64,000 nucleotides of DNA from Escarpia spicata. Taxonomy: Eukaryota; Annelida; Polychaeta; Sabellida; Siboglinidae. The position numbers and the translations under genes are program-made. Location: assembly GCA_963995525.1 (NCBI GenBank), contig OZ023205.1, positions 64,151,234 through 64,215,233 of the forward strand. The letters are read 5' to 3'. The notes beneath the pieces are model-generated. The model ran no database searches and was not told where the DNA came from. It worked only from the letters and a program-made list of their open reading frames with translations. Each line of letters starts with the position of its first letter. Position 1 is the first letter of the stretch. This document shows, one piece after another, positions 20,930 to 32,956 of the stretch.

Positions 20930-20948
20930 TGGTGACCCTGACGTGATT
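20930..20948 (+). other. Primer-binding site
   Basis: TGGTGACCCTGACGTGATT begins one base after the 5' LTR. TGG is the complement of the tRNA CCA end, and TGGYGACCCYGACGTG-type sites are known in animal gypsy elements. The exact tRNA is not assigned. Confidence 0.75.
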
Positions 20949-21153
20949 ATTCTAGAGACTTAGTTGAGATCAAAATACATTTTGTGCTCAATCAAACGCA
21001 ACAATCGCACAATAGACAGTGATAAAGTGCAGCTTCCGTGAAATTGGTTAGTGCTAACCTGATCGCCAGAGGCGCCGCTGTGCACATCGACGCACCGTAG
21101 AACGCGGACATTTCGCCATCTAGCGGGTTGTGTCACACTAAACGTCTTCCACT

Positions 21154-22225
21154 ATGACTGAGCGCCTCCAGACCATTATCGTGCGTCGTTCGACGGCAAA
21201 GCGACGAATCACGAATATTGTAAACAGATTTAATAAAATGAAAACCAACGACAATGCACATCAGATGGTGAAAGATCTCCGTGCTGATATGCGGAGCGCG
21301 TTGCATGCGTTTTGCGAAGTCGATCGACAGTTGGCGCCATTACTAGAGGCTGCGGAGGCGAACGCATTGCCGACGGACAAACCGGCCACCTCGCGCACCG
21401 TCAGCGAGGACATTCTAGATTCCGAAGAGTATGTAACGACTGCAGAATACATGCTGTTTGAGGCGGGATGCTACGTCGACAGCCACCATCCTCATCCTTC
21501 GACCACCTCGACCGAGGCGTCTACTGTCTCCATCCCATCACGAGGGCAGAAAATGTCATTCCGACCAATGACTCACGACGACTGTCCTTGTGGTTCGCGC
21601 AGCTGGAAGATGTGTTTCAATCACAAGGCATTACGTCGCAAATCAACAAGTTTGCTGCACTAACAACTCTGTTAACAGAGGAGGAGGCGTACGTGGTGCG
21701 GGATTTGACGATGCTGGGCAGCGAGCGTCCCGCCGATGTTTTTGAAGCGGCGAAGTCGCTCTTCGTCCAACGTTTCGAGCTCACCGTCCACCAGCGACTT
21801 ACACGTGCCCTCGCCATGGGCGGCATGGAGGCCGACGAGAAGCCTTCACAGTGGATGGCTCGCTTCTGGCACGCGGGTGGTGATTGGACGCGGGAAGACG
21901 TCGAACGTTGGGCACTCCTGCGACGCCTTCCGTCATCGCTACGAACAACGCTTGAGATGCCATCGCCACCACTGCCCATGGAGGAGTTGTTGCGCAAAGC
22001 GGATGCACTCTATGTCACGCTACCTCCCGCAACAGTGTCTAACGTCAACGTGACGTCGCCTGAACTCGTCACCGCTGTCTACGCGTGCGACGTTTCGGCT
22101 GTCAGCGCATTATTCCGAAATCGTGGGAGTGACAAACACAATGATGACAGAAGTCGAAATCACGCGAAGCAGTCAGATTGAAATCGAACATTGTACACTG
22201 CTGATATCATCAGAAGTTCGGCGAT
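21154..22225 (+). pseudogene. gag of gypsy-type element, frameshifted
   Basis: The ATG at 21154 opens MTERLQTIIVRRSTAKRRIT. Near 21540 the frame changes, and the capsid part is read in the next frame to 22181: RRLSLWFAQLEDVFQSQGIT, INKFAALTTLLTEEEAYVVR, KPSQWMARFWHAGGD, LRRLPSSLRTTLEMPSPPLP. This is the usual gag capsid pattern (WF-Q-E-F...KF......L......L..LP). Past the stop, a third frame near 22195-22265 reads YHQKFGDQANFCSGPPCP, a zinc-finger-like Gag tail, with a TGA just before it. At least two frame changes and one nonsense codon are therefore present. Confidence 0.8.
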
Positions 22226-22332
22226 CAGGCAAATTTCTGCAGTGGACCGCCTTGCCCGCGACATCGTCCTGACTTGCCAAAGGGTAAGAGTGCGCGCTCG
22301 GGAAACGCCACGGGCGGTCAGTAATCGGCGTC

Positions 22333-22701
22333 GTGACTGGCTCGCCCGCCTCACTCAACAAACGACTCCTCTTCGTAGCGGGTTTCATAGTGGACTGTGG
22401 CTCGGCAGTATCAGTTTTACCGCCGACTCCTGAGGAGAAACGCTCTCCCAGTCCCACCGAGCACAACCTGTCAGCTGCAAACGGACAAAGCCTCCGTACT
22501 TTTGACCGACGCAGTGCTCACTTCATCTTCCTTGGCCGCCCGTGTTCACATGACATATTTGTGGCTGACGTCGTCCACCCTATTCTAGGCATGGAGTTTT
22601 TGCAAGATGGAGACGGGAAACGCTGCATCATCGACCCATACAGGCGTTGTCTCACTGATCGCTACACGATGGAAGAGTTTCCGATCGACACAAAAACATA
22701 A
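22333..22701 (+). CDS. Retroviral-type aspartic protease domain
   Basis: The open frame reads FVAGFIVDCGSAVSVLPPTP, then DIFVADVVHPILGMEFLQD. The catalytic motif is D-C-G-S where D-T-G-A/S is usual: the Asp is kept and the Thr has become Cys. The downstream I-L-G-x-E/D-F-L motif is intact. The frame is separated from gag by a phase change and from the reverse transcriptase by a stop at about 22701, which suggests decay. Confidence 0.8.
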   Translation: MTGSPASLNKRLLFVAGFIVDCGSAVSVLPPTPEEKRSPSPTEHNLSAANGQSLRTFDRRSAHFIFLGRPCSHDIFVADVVHPILGMEFLQDGDGKRCIIDPYRRCLTDRYTMEEFPIDTKT

Positions 22702-22740
22702 TCTGTTTTTTCGCTGATTCCTGCCACGAGTAGGCCACAC

Positions 22741-23226
22741 CCGGCCCTATGCTACAGTGAAGAACTTAAGCACACGGCTGCTGGAGAAGACTTGGAGTTT
22801 CTGTGGGCAGAGTTCCCCGAAGTCACCGAGCCCAGTTTGAGTAAACTAGTCACCATGACTACGCCGCTTCACATCGTCACTGACGCCTCACCTGTTTACA
22901 CACCGTGCCGGAAACTTCACGGCGACAAAAAGACACAGGTGGAGGAGCAACTTCGTCAGTGGGAAAGACAGGAAATAATCCAACGGTGTGAATCCAACTG
23001 GGCTTCACCTATCCACGCAGTTAAGAAGTCAGATGGCTCCTGGCGAGTATGTGGAGACTTCCGTCGTCTAAATGCCATGACCAAACTCGATAGATATCCG
23101 CTCCCTGCACTGTCTACCTTCAACGAACGACTCACGGGTTGCACAGTGTTCAGCAAGGTTGATCTGAAACGAGCGTTTCAGCAAGTGTGCGTCGATGAGT
23201 CGTCCCAGGAAAAAACAGCGAGCTAG
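22741..23226 (+). pseudogene. Reverse transcriptase N-terminal part
   Basis: This reads LHIVTDASPVYTPCRKLHGD, IIQRCESNWASPIHAVKKSD, GSWRVCGDFRRLNAMTKLDR, YPLPALSTFNERLTGCTVFS and KVDLKRAFQQ. These are reverse transcriptase motifs 1-3 of gypsy elements. The first catalytic Asp block (KVDL) is present, but the YxDD box and everything after it are absent, replaced by the integrase tail from about 23230. Confidence 0.88.
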
Positions 23227-23680
23227 TATCGGTGACACCTCCTCGTTCGGCAAAGAGTTGTCATCGGCTATGGCGGCTCAGACATTCAACGAAAATCCGT
23301 GGCATGGAAAACGGCGAGGTCGCTCACATGTTCCGCACGATCTGTGGACGGCGACGCGAATGTTAGTGCGCGCAAACAAGGTGCAACCGTCACTCGTTCC
23401 GAAGTACACGGGCCCATTTCGGGTTTTCCGCCGCTGGGGCAAGTGCTTCCGTCTGCAAATGGAGAATCGCGAGGATACTGTCTCAGTGGACAGACTACGA
23501 CCTTTCTACGAGGACGAGACGGATCGTCGTGAACCGACCACCGACGTCGTCGGCACAGCAAACGGCGACAGGAACGACGATCGGGTGGAAGACTTGGTCG
23601 TGCGTCGGTCTAACAGAACAGTGCTTCCGCCGATTCGATTCAGACACATTGTCCAAAACGCTACTGTCGTGACTGGCGCG
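23226..23680 (+). pseudogene. Integrase C-terminal (GPY/F) end joined to truncated RT
   Basis: This reads LWTATRMLVRANKVQPSLVP, KYTGPFRVFRRWGKCFRLQM, DTVSVDRLRPFYED and ends in a charged tail near the 3' LTR. The GPF/Y module is the last domain of gypsy integrases. The zinc-binding and DDE core domains, RNase H and the RT palm are missing between this and the preceding RT piece. Confidence 0.85.
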
Positions 23681-23688
23681 GGGTATAC

Positions 23689-23820
23689 TGTAGGGACACT
23701 AAACATACAGTTTCGTTCACAGGTATCGACGACGGAAACTAGAGAAATACAGTTTGTCATTGATCACTCACACTGTTGTTTGTTATCGTCTTTATTATGC
23801 TTATATTCACGGTCTTAACA
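23689..23820 (+). repeat. 3' LTR of gypsy-type element
   Basis: 132 bases, TGTAGGGACACTAAAC to GGTCTTAACA, followed directly by the TACC duplication. No long purine tract is obvious upstream (GGCGCGGGGTATAC precedes it). Confidence 0.93.
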
Positions 23821-23824
23821 TACC

Positions 23825-24800
23825 GAAAAATGTAAGGCTATGTTACAGTGGTTCAATACATAAAATGGATTCTACAGAAGGAATACACAAACGTTGTCTG
23901 TTCTGAACTTTTAGACAATGACAAAGTGATAGATTCTGCCATTTCATTTTATTTTATTACTAGCTAAGTGACCCGATTTTAAACGGAAAAAGTACACTTT
24001 CTACGTAAAACTATGCCTGTGCCACTGGAGAACTACAACATTCAATCTTAGGGATTGGCCAAACAATGTACACTCTCCGTCTAATGATTTCCCAGATATC
24101 TGATCCCCATTTTGTACTGAAAAATTATTCAAATGTATGCTTATTTATAGCAACACACCTGCGTATATACGGCATTTGTGTTGTTAATATGTTATAGAAG
24201 AAACATAAAATTCCGCTTTTGCATATCCACGCACAACCTTTTGAAATAATAAGCCCCCGAGATCCTTATCACAATGGGGCCTGTAAAATTCATAAATTTA
24301 TACATATATGAATTAACCGAAAGTCGCGATTGCATGCATACATAAATTACGCCCCAGACATGTCAAACGGACGGAGACACGCGGAACGTACAGGTAGACA
24401 GAAGTCAGACAGACAAACAGACAGACAGACGGTCAAACACATCGAGAGAGACAACGAGTCAGACAGTATTCAGACAGAAAGACCGACACACAGACAGGCA
24501 TACAAACAGACATCCACATTGATTTGTAGATAATATGTTATAATATTAATTACGTATTGACTTATGTCGATATAATTGATCAAGAACTATCTAACTTTGG
24601 TTCGAAAGCATCGTATAAAATGATAGTTTTCTATTATAATTTGGATGAATTTTTTTGATTGTATATGCGACTGTTTACATTAATTTAGAATAACGCAATC
24701 CATTATTTACAAAGGAAAGACGTATTTGGTTCCATATCACATAAATTGCAAACGTTAGTCTATAAGCGACTGATTAGTGATGTAAAAATAGATGTACCAG
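23825..24800. other. Gene-free stretch with degenerate CAGA repeats
   Basis: No coding sequence recognised. A degenerate CAGA/GACAGACA tract lies at about 24380-24515. Confidence 0.6.
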
Positions 24801-24805
24801 ATATG

Positions 24806-24862
24806 TGATGTAAGTTTGGTGATTGTAGGTGACCGTTTTCGTGCTTTTTCGAGGTGCTGACC
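24806..24862 (+). repeat. Short dispersed repeat, copy 1
   Basis: AAGTTTGGTGATTGTAGGTG and CCGTTTTCGTGCTTTTTCGA match 34825-34880 at about 90% over 55 bases. Sequence on both sides differs. The family is unknown. Confidence 0.6.
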
Positions 24863-25039
24863 TAAACTACAAATGTACCGCCTGATCTTAACCTGGCTAC
24901 TGTCTCAGTACTATTCGAACCGTCAATGTTTTGTTTACGTGATGTCTACAGTATTGATCATCATGCAAAAGGGAAAAGATCAAGTGTCTGTAAGATGCTA
25001 ATGGGTGATATATGGCAATGATAATGAAGCTAACGTACG

Positions 25040-25460
25040 GGTTCGCGAGAAATTGCTAGACCGCGCATGCGCAGCTAACGTGGAGCATGCGCAATGTGGC
25101 AGATGCGAGTAATTTGGCAATGCGAGAGCGAATTTATATTTCACACCAAGTTAGTCGGCCATATTAATGTGTGTGTACATATATATATAATTATATAAAT
25201 TTTACTTTTATTTTTACTTATTTTACGCACACGCACGCACGCATACACACATGCTGACATACACACACGCACGCACGCACGCTCACACACCATGCTCGCG
25301 CACGCACGCACATACACACACTATAAATATAGGTAGGCCCGATATTTGTTACCGTATGCGTGCGCGCATTAAAATATTTTTTTAAATTATTATTCAACAT
25401 GGCCTACTAACCTGGTGTGAAATATAAATTCGTAATGCGAGGGATTTGGCACGACAGCGC
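25040..25460. repeat. Fold-back (MITE-like) element with a CA/CACG core
   Basis: The arms 25118-25166 and 25397-25445 match in reverse complement (shared: AATTTATATTTCACACC, GTTAGT, GGCCAT). The core holds TA and CACG microsatellites (25175-25320). No coding sequence and no certain target duplication. It is probably a non-autonomous fold-back element. Confidence 0.5.
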
Positions 25461-28400
25461 CACATGACGGATCCCTGATAATTGAAACTGAACAAAGTAC
25501 ACGGCGGTGGTAGAGGAGGTTGGCAGGCTCTGGTTATAAGCACTAAATGTTTACATGTTAAGCTCCGCCCACTCGGTAGGTTTTAAGGGTGTTTTTTAAT
25601 TGCCGCATTCTATATATTTATGTCATTTTCTATTGTCCGTGGTGACGTATTCATTTACTAATAACAAAGTGAACGAACCATTGTAATCATCGTGTTTTTT
25701 AGGATATGAGTAATTCATTTTCGAAAGTTGAATTTGAGTGACGCGAGAGCATGCACATGTTCGAAAAAAAGAAATTTCAAAATGTCCACCAACTGTCAGA
25801 TATCTAAACATCATTTAGACATCCTCACATTCATCTTAAACTTTAGAATCTAATTATTAAAAAGAAAAAAAAACCCAGAACATATTGTTATTAATTTGCG
25901 AAGCGCATCGTAGGTTTTTCCCTTTATCACCCACGTACACTTGCGCCGCGTTTCGTTTATGGAAGTATCGGTTTTATGATAATTGTGTCTCTCTATGCAT
26001 AATGACATTTCTAAGCGCATTTATAAATTTAATTCATGAAAATGAATTTGGACGTATGACGTTTACGGACCAAATCGGAATAATGACACATACCGACAAA
26101 GAGCTATTGTGTGTTCTAAAAACAACGACGTATGACACCAGCAAATTGTCTTTCCTCAGTGTTTTTCACCACATCGGATGCAACTTCAATTATACAAACG
26201 TACACCTTGTGCGAGAGACAAGACATTGGACATTGAACACGAAGATGCTTAGCATTAGTACCTATACATTTATCACGTGAAATAAATATCACTGCAAATG
26301 GCAGCCGTATATGACCTGTTTGGCTAGACTTACGTTCGTTTGTAGTACTTTTTATACTGGTCCATAATTCAAATGTTTTGTATGTAATTTTCAGGATGAC
26401 GGTACTAACAACTATCAATGCAACTCATCGTCAACAATTAACAACTTAAACAAGTCGTAACATGTCTACTGAATGTATTTCTTACATGTAGGCACATTCC
26501 TTTGGTTTGGTGTGAAATATAGTTTTCACTTTTTGCGCAGAATTAGTGCATGCATATTTAATCACAGGATAATTATATTGCAAAATAAAGTTTTGTGGAA
26601 GCTATTTTAAAATTCTTGTGCTGATGAGAAATCGGGAATTTATGTTATAAAAGTAAAGTGAAATTATTTAATGTGACGTTATTGCGAGACAAAATATGTT
26701 TAGTATTTTACACATTTTATAGACATTATGCATTGTACAATGATGTACCTGCATTGAATAAATTAAATATGTGTACGTTAATATTCCAGATGCTTTCAGA
26801 AAGAATGAAATGGCAACATTGCCATTGACTACAACATCAGGAGAATATTCGGACGTACTCCAAGACTGCCTCTGACAGGAATGGTGTTAGACAGCACCGG
26901 ATGACAATTGCAGCTGGATGTAGCAGAAAAGAGTTTATGGACAATAATAATTAAGCAGCCTTTTTATAAAATATTTGAGTTTTCTAGTGTCGCACGAATC
27001 AGTGGACACTAACTGCAATTTTGCCTTTTGAATTTCTTGTATTAAATTATATGTTTGTTATGGGCATTGGAGTTGTTTATTGGATAGGATATTCGACAGC
27101 CATTCTCTTTTTGAAGCAGATTACATTTGTTATTTTCCTAAATAATATACTACTATATTATTTTATTGTTTTGAACTTCTACATTCCAGTTAATCCCAAT
27201 AAATTGATGAATGTGTATCAAGTACATTTTAACATTAGAGTGACAATGCATGATGATTACTATTGAAATGTTCAAGTTATAAGACAAATACACATAAATG
27301 TGTATATATAATTTGGTCTTATTACTTGAAAACACACGTAATACACACATTTAGCAAAATTAGGCACAGTCGGCATATGAACGGATAACCATCGGCAGAG
27401 TATCGGCGTCCGACTATGAGCCAGCCGCCGGACAAAAGTCCCTCGGCCCGCAGGCGGCTGCCGACAGCGGGCCGATGACTTTGCCGCCCTCGGGCCCGCT
27501 GTCGGCCCGCTGTAGGTGTGCTATCCGGGAAATGCGCAGTGGAGAATGTACGTGGCGAAGATCAATATCGTGACGATGTTGTGAATGGTTTTGAAGGGGT
27601 AAATGCGAACTGCGAAACTCACCCGTAATCTTCACGTTAGGTTGGAGACGGCCCAAAAGCTGCTGTATCAGCCGCAACAACCAATCTTGTTGTTGAATGA
27701 TAACTGAAGAACTAGTACGTGTTTCAATCTTATGGTGCCATGTCGATTCGCACTGGTAATTCTTCCAAGTAACCCAAACCAACCATAATACAAGGTTGAC
27801 TACATTTAAAATGTTGAAGAAATTACAATTTCAAGACATGGGCGACAAAATACGTCGATATATTTTCCATGTCTTAGATACACGATGATGATCATACAGG
27901 CTAACAGCAATGCTTCAACAGTCGTCTGACTTTAAAATGACCGTAATTCTCTTAAATACTCTAATGACGACTCACCACCAGAAGTTTAACTAGCCAATAG
28001 CAAAACTTAACACAAACTAAAACAACCCAGAAACTGTGCTTCCGAATCTAACTTAATACGTTATTGTAACAAAACAAATATTCTATTCATACACGAGGTG
28101 TGAAATATTTTCTTTCACTTTCCCGGCGCGAATAAACAATCTTCCTAATCCACGCTGCTAACTTCTTCAAATATCAAAGACAGTGATTTACAATAACACC
28201 ATCTTATTAGCTACGTTAAACCCTTTTCATTCCTACCAAATTTGACGTTCCTAGTCGTAGAATTAATATAATAACTAATCAAATAGAATTTGTTAACCAG
28301 CCAACTAAATGATTTACACTTTGGTGGCAAGATGACGCTAGTGTAACATTTTAATCTTCAAGCATTCGAATGATCGCAGCACCATACAAAGGGGTTCCTG

Positions 28401-30360
28401 CCTAGTTTAACCCTTTAGTTTTGAGCCAGATTAATTCTACTCAAACCACTTCGTGACACCCGTCCCTCTTTTCTTTCTTTTTGTGGCCTTGAGACTGTAA
28501 GCTCTGCACACAGCAAAAACTATGAAGGCTTGAGGATGTTAAAGAATGCTGTGCCGTCAATGATGGTTATGTGTGCTCCCCTTAAGGTACCTGCACCGGG
28601 TAGCATGTCAGTTGATTTCGTTATTTTTTTCTTCATAGAACATTAGTAGATGTCAGTATGAACATGTGTACTGTTAAAAAAACCAAGGCACTATCACCAT
28701 ATGTCACCAATCAGTCCTTTAAAAAACTAGTATTTTTAGTGTGTCTGTGGAAAGTCCCTTGTCAGATTCTTGGAAACTGACGATATTTCCATAGTGACGA
28801 TCACGTGTGCGTCAGCCCAGTTCAAACATAAATTCATTCACCATGAATGCAGATCATATATATAGTCTGGTTATTCTCATGCCACTATGCTGTTGTATTA
28901 TAATTACCTAAATGCATCACGCTGTCAAATCACCAAATACTGGCGGTAGTTTTGTTTATTCTCCGATAATGCCCGACCTTAGCAGCCATTTGCAATGACA
29001 CATGACTGACCCCAGCAGGTGTCAATCAATCTTGTCTACCACAACAAGTTAAACACATGGCCCTTCGTAACACAATATCATGAGAACACTTGGCGGGAAA
29101 ATCTTGGGGGGAAATCTCAGTAACAGAAGTGTCTGTCAAATTGTGTTGAAATAAGCCACATGCCAGTAAAAAAGTCACATTTCTAAGCAAACAAACAAGC
29201 ATATGGAGACACCCATATAATTGTAACAACCAAGACGTATTACTTAATGTAACGTTTTATAAAAACTACAATACTTACAAAGCCATAACTTGGCATATGA
29301 ACACGACTTGTGTTTACCCAAAATTGCACGGGGTGGTTTTATGTTTGCTGAAGGGGTCGTGCCAAAAATGCAGTACGGATTTTTGTTGTCTTTCAACATT
29401 GTAGCAACATGTTTATGAAGCTGTATCAAACTTAATATGCATTTGTTTACAAAAAAAACCCGCCTGACTGTCAATAACATGTTTGTACTTACAACTATAC
29501 ACATTTTTCTTTTGGGGAGTTTCTCAAAATGAAATAAAATGCCATTTTAACGTGATTTTTAACATATTTTTTAATTGTCTTTAAATACATTGAAATATCT
29601 CTAAACAACATAAAAAATATTTTTTTTGGGGTCTAGTGTATTGTTTAGTATCTGAGGCAAACTCTGAGAAAAAATGGTTAGCTTATATTCAAAACGTATA
29701 CAAATGATTAATTCAAAAGAAGCATATAATAGCCGATTCAGCCACCTTAATATGCAAGCTGACACAGTGATTGTGAGACACCAGCGAGATATAATGATAA
29801 TGTTGAAAAAACTTGCGGTCATGTTTCAAAGACAACAACTGCTATTGTGCATACATGTGAATAATTTCATTACTTAAAAGATATCGACTGAAGAAATACA
29901 ATGTGTTCCTTGGGATTGTTTCGATTACTATTGTTGAGCGGACCATCATATATGTTTTCTATGAACTCTGCGCTGGTGTTCTCCAACATGTTCCCCTACC
30001 GGTATCCGAGAAAGGATTGACCACCTCCTTCATAGTCATGATCAGAGATCTGGCAGATGTGGCTGACATTCAGATGCTTTTGCAAACCGCGGATAGTTTC
30101 GATCAAACACAGAAAAAAAAGAGCATCGTCATAAAATATGTTATCCCTGACGTTGTTGTGTTAGCTGTCAGCTTTGCTCGCGAACTTGGCTGAGAAAGTC
30201 TCGTTGTAGCAATCGACATAAAAAAATGTGATCATGATGTGTGAACTGTTTGCAAATCCTTCTTTTGTATTTACGAGGGTAAGTATTACCACAAATCAAT
30301 AAGACAAAGTTTAAAGTGACCTAGCTCGTGGTCTCACACTGAGGAATAACTGGCGGCCAC
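25461..30360. other. Gene-free 4.9 kb, no recognised gene
   Basis: AT-rich DNA. The longest frames (131 codons at 25885, 122 at 27414 minus, 96 at 29903) have no motif that I recognise and no codon pattern to support them. A GC-rich palindromic patch lies at 27410-27530. No other repeat structure is clear. Confidence 0.6.
27455..27510. repeat. GC-rich inverted repeat
   Basis: The arms GCCGACAGCGGGCC (27460-27473) and GGCCCGCTGTCGGC (27493-27506) are perfect reverse complements with a 19-base loop, in an otherwise AT-rich region. It could form a strong hairpin. Confidence 0.7.
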
Positions 30361-30364
30361 ATGA

Positions 30365-31115
30365 TGTACTAGAAATGGAGGATATGAAAGTCGGAGAAGG
30401 AAACCAGCAACATATTTGAAATCGTTGCACCTGAAAACCTATGGTTGGACATCAACAGTGTGGCTCTACGTGATGTAATTCGTATGATATAGGAATATTT
30501 AGCGTTGATCTTTAAAGACGGTGGACATTTGAATGTCGGTGAGAGTCAAAAGTAACATATTTATACTGATCATACCTGAAAACCTCTATTTTTACATGAA
30601 CATTATGGCTGTAGGTGATGTAGTTATTTAGATATAGCAACAAATGGCTTTGATGGGCGCACTCTTAAAAAATGGCGGATATTTGAATGTCGGCGAAGGT
30701 CAAAAATAATATATTTGAAATCATCACACCTGAAAATCTATATTTTGGCATCAACATTATGGCTCCAGGTGATGGAGTTATTTAGATATAGCGATAACTG
30801 GTTTTGACGGGCGGATATATGAATGTCAACAAAGGTCATGTGTAACATATTTAAAATAACTGACCACAATTTTGCACATTGACGTAGACATGATGACTCT
30901 AGGTGACATCGTTGATAAGTAATTGTGAAATTTGTTTTGATGACCGCCATCTTTTAAAATTGCGGTTCTGAAAGTCGGAGAAGATCAAACGTAAAATGGT
31001 TGAAACCTTTGACCTCCAAAATCCATGTTTAGACACCAAAATTATGGTTCTAGATAACGCAGTTGTTAACATATCTGGAAATGTGATTTTGCGGCCATTT
31101 TGTAAAATGGGTGCC
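30365..31115 (+). repeat. Degenerate tandem repeat of ~147 bp units, about five copies
   Basis: The motif GGATATTTGAATGTCGGMGAAGG and variants recur near 30378, 30525, 30675, 30812 and 30962, that is every 137-150 bases. Each unit also contains ACCTGAAAA-CTAT, CATCAACATTATGGCTC-AGGTGATG and TTATTTAGATATAG. Copies are roughly 65-80% alike. No conserved open frame, so a satellite-like array. Confidence 0.8.
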
Positions 31116-31676
31116 ATTTCTTTAAAAACAAAAATGAAAATTGCCACCTCAGATTTTCTGTGGACAGAGACACTGTAGGTGACATTCGTCCAAAAAATAT
31201 TTAAATAGAGTTCACTTGTATATATGGGCGGGGCATAAAGGAACTTGAGGTTTTTGTGCCATTCGTTCAACAGCAAGATCTGGGAACAGTAGATTGTGGC
31301 ATATTTGCCATAGGCTATAGCCAATATTGTTGAATTTTGTACAAGTGGTTATAAAGAACTGGAAAATCAATCACGATCATGGAACTTTGACATGGTAAAC
31401 TGTAGAAAACATTTAGTGGCATGTCTCAAATCAAAAAAGTTCATCGCTTTTCCAAAAGTATCTTTACCCCACCAAATAGAATGCATTAGTATGTCTTGTT
31501 TGTTTATATTGGTCATTTCTGCTATTCAGCTCCGCAAACAAAACAAGACCTGGGGCTGGAGTCTGGACCATGGAACTGTAACTTGATATTATCATCCTCT
31601 AAATCATTAATTTATATATATTGAAGGATAATTTATATGAATGTCTTGTGCAAAGGTACTCTGTAAAGGTATACTA
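31116..31676. other. Gene-free stretch
   Basis: No gene or repeat recognised. Confidence 0.5.
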
Positions 31677-32956
31677 CAGGCCTCGACATTAACACTGGCC
31701 CGATGGCCCGGCGCCTTTTTTGAAGCTGTCGGGCCACCAGTTCTTATATTTTACTGATTTCTGGTTTCCGGTTCTCGAATGCCGTCGAGACGAAGCGGCG
31801 GTCACGAGACGAAGCGGCGGTCACGGCACGACCGCATCGGTGATCAGACGCAGTTCGCCAGAATTCTTAGACCCGACTCAGTTATAGAACACTGTAAACA
31901 TAACGTAGATACTAATTCTGATCAATAATGAGTCAAGACCCCAACACTTATCATGCGGACGACAGCATGCAAAATGATCGAATATATTTTCTAACCACCG
32001 GCAGCGCAGGTTTTTATGACGAGAGACGCCATTTTGTAAAGTCCCGCCGCGTCCCTTGGACACAGTTTGTACAGTAGTTGGAAGCTGCCTCGACTTTAGA
32101 ATTAGGCACGCTTTTTCTTCTCTAGATATATGAAAGGAATACAGCTTAAATCCAAATTTAACTAGTGGCTAAAGTTGAAGGCCACCTATTTTGGGTGGTG
32201 CCACCTAGCGAATGAACCGTAAAATAGTAAAGTAAAGGCAAGTTCTTATATAGTGCAGTATCCAGTCCTCAGGACTGCTCAAAGCGCTTTACGCTTTACT
32301 TCCTGGCAGACCTGTTCAATCGAACACCATCTCGACTGCTCTGGGAAGCATTCAGCCATGCACGAATTAATGCGCGAAGGCTATTCGTATACAAATATCC
32401 ACCACTGTCAATAGCCAGGTACTCATTCATACAGCTGAGTGAACTGAAGCAATGTAAAGTAAACAAACTTGTCCAAGGTTCGACACCGCCGCACAGGATT
32501 CGAAGATGCATTCTCTCAGTCGAGAGTTCGGAGGTCTTACCGCTGTGCTACTGCACTTCACATTCAAGGCATTCAAGGCATTAGTCTAATGCCTTGAATG
32601 ACCTGTGCATGAAAACAGCGTCAACTCAACTACAGACTGACTAGCTGTCGTCACATTGGCCACACTTTATTTAACCTTGCAAATACTGTATATACGCATC
32701 TGATTACACACTTGAACAATATTACAATAATTATTAGCTTTGGACATCTCACTTTGAACAATCAATATGTATATAGTAACTTATAAAAAATTGCTGGATA
32801 AACGAAAAAGACTAATAATGTTTTGCACCTCAGTATCAGCGTATTTTTTACGGTAACACAAAATCCGGGCCAGTAACTTTCATAGGCGGGCCACTAACTT
32901 TTCAAATCTACTGGCCCCCTGGGCCAGTGGATTCAAAACCTTAATGTCAAGGCCTG
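31677..32956. mobile_element. Fold-back/hAT-like element with terminal inverted repeats
   Basis: The ends are CAGGCCTCGACATTAA (31677) and, in reverse complement, CAGGCCTTGACATTAA (ending 32956): 15 of 16 bases match. Both inner flanks are rich in GGCCCGG/GGGCCA blocks. No transposase frame is visible, and the eight-base flanks do not match clearly, so class assignment (hAT-like because of the CAG start) is weak. A copy of another dispersed repeat (32225-32600) is nested inside. Confidence 0.5.
32225..32600 (+). repeat. Dispersed repeat R, copy 1
   Basis: Contains GGACTGCTCAAAGCGCTTTA, GACCTGTTCAATCGAACA, CTCTGGGAAGCAT, AATATCCACCACTG and GGTACTCATTCA. It matches 56133-56418 and, inverted, 50170-50455 at roughly 75-80%. 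It ends in a 15-base perfect hairpin (32570-32600, arm CATTCAAGGCATTAG). No coding sequence; a SINE or MITE is possible. Confidence 0.7.

Larger units (their letters stand above)
20797..23824 (+). mobile_element. Ty3/gypsy-type LTR retrotransposon, internally deleted
   Basis: Short LTRs (20801-20928 and 23689-23820) start TG and end CA and are flanked by the 4-base target duplication TACC (20797-20800 and 23821-23824). The order gag, protease, start of reverse transcriptase, integrase C-terminus is that of Ty3/gypsy. The middle of pol is missing: coding jumps near 23215-23235 from reverse transcriptase to the end of integrase. Total length is 3.02 kb against about 5 kb expected. The LTRs differ at several sites, so the copy is not new. 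Confidence 0.92.

Noticed and set aside
21617..21997. 126-codon minus-strand frame in gag
   Set aside because: Shadow of the gag capsid frame in GC-rich coding sequence.
25885..26280. 131-codon frame as a possible gene
   Set aside because: No recognised motif, no splice or promoter support, and length is near what chance gives in 64 kb.
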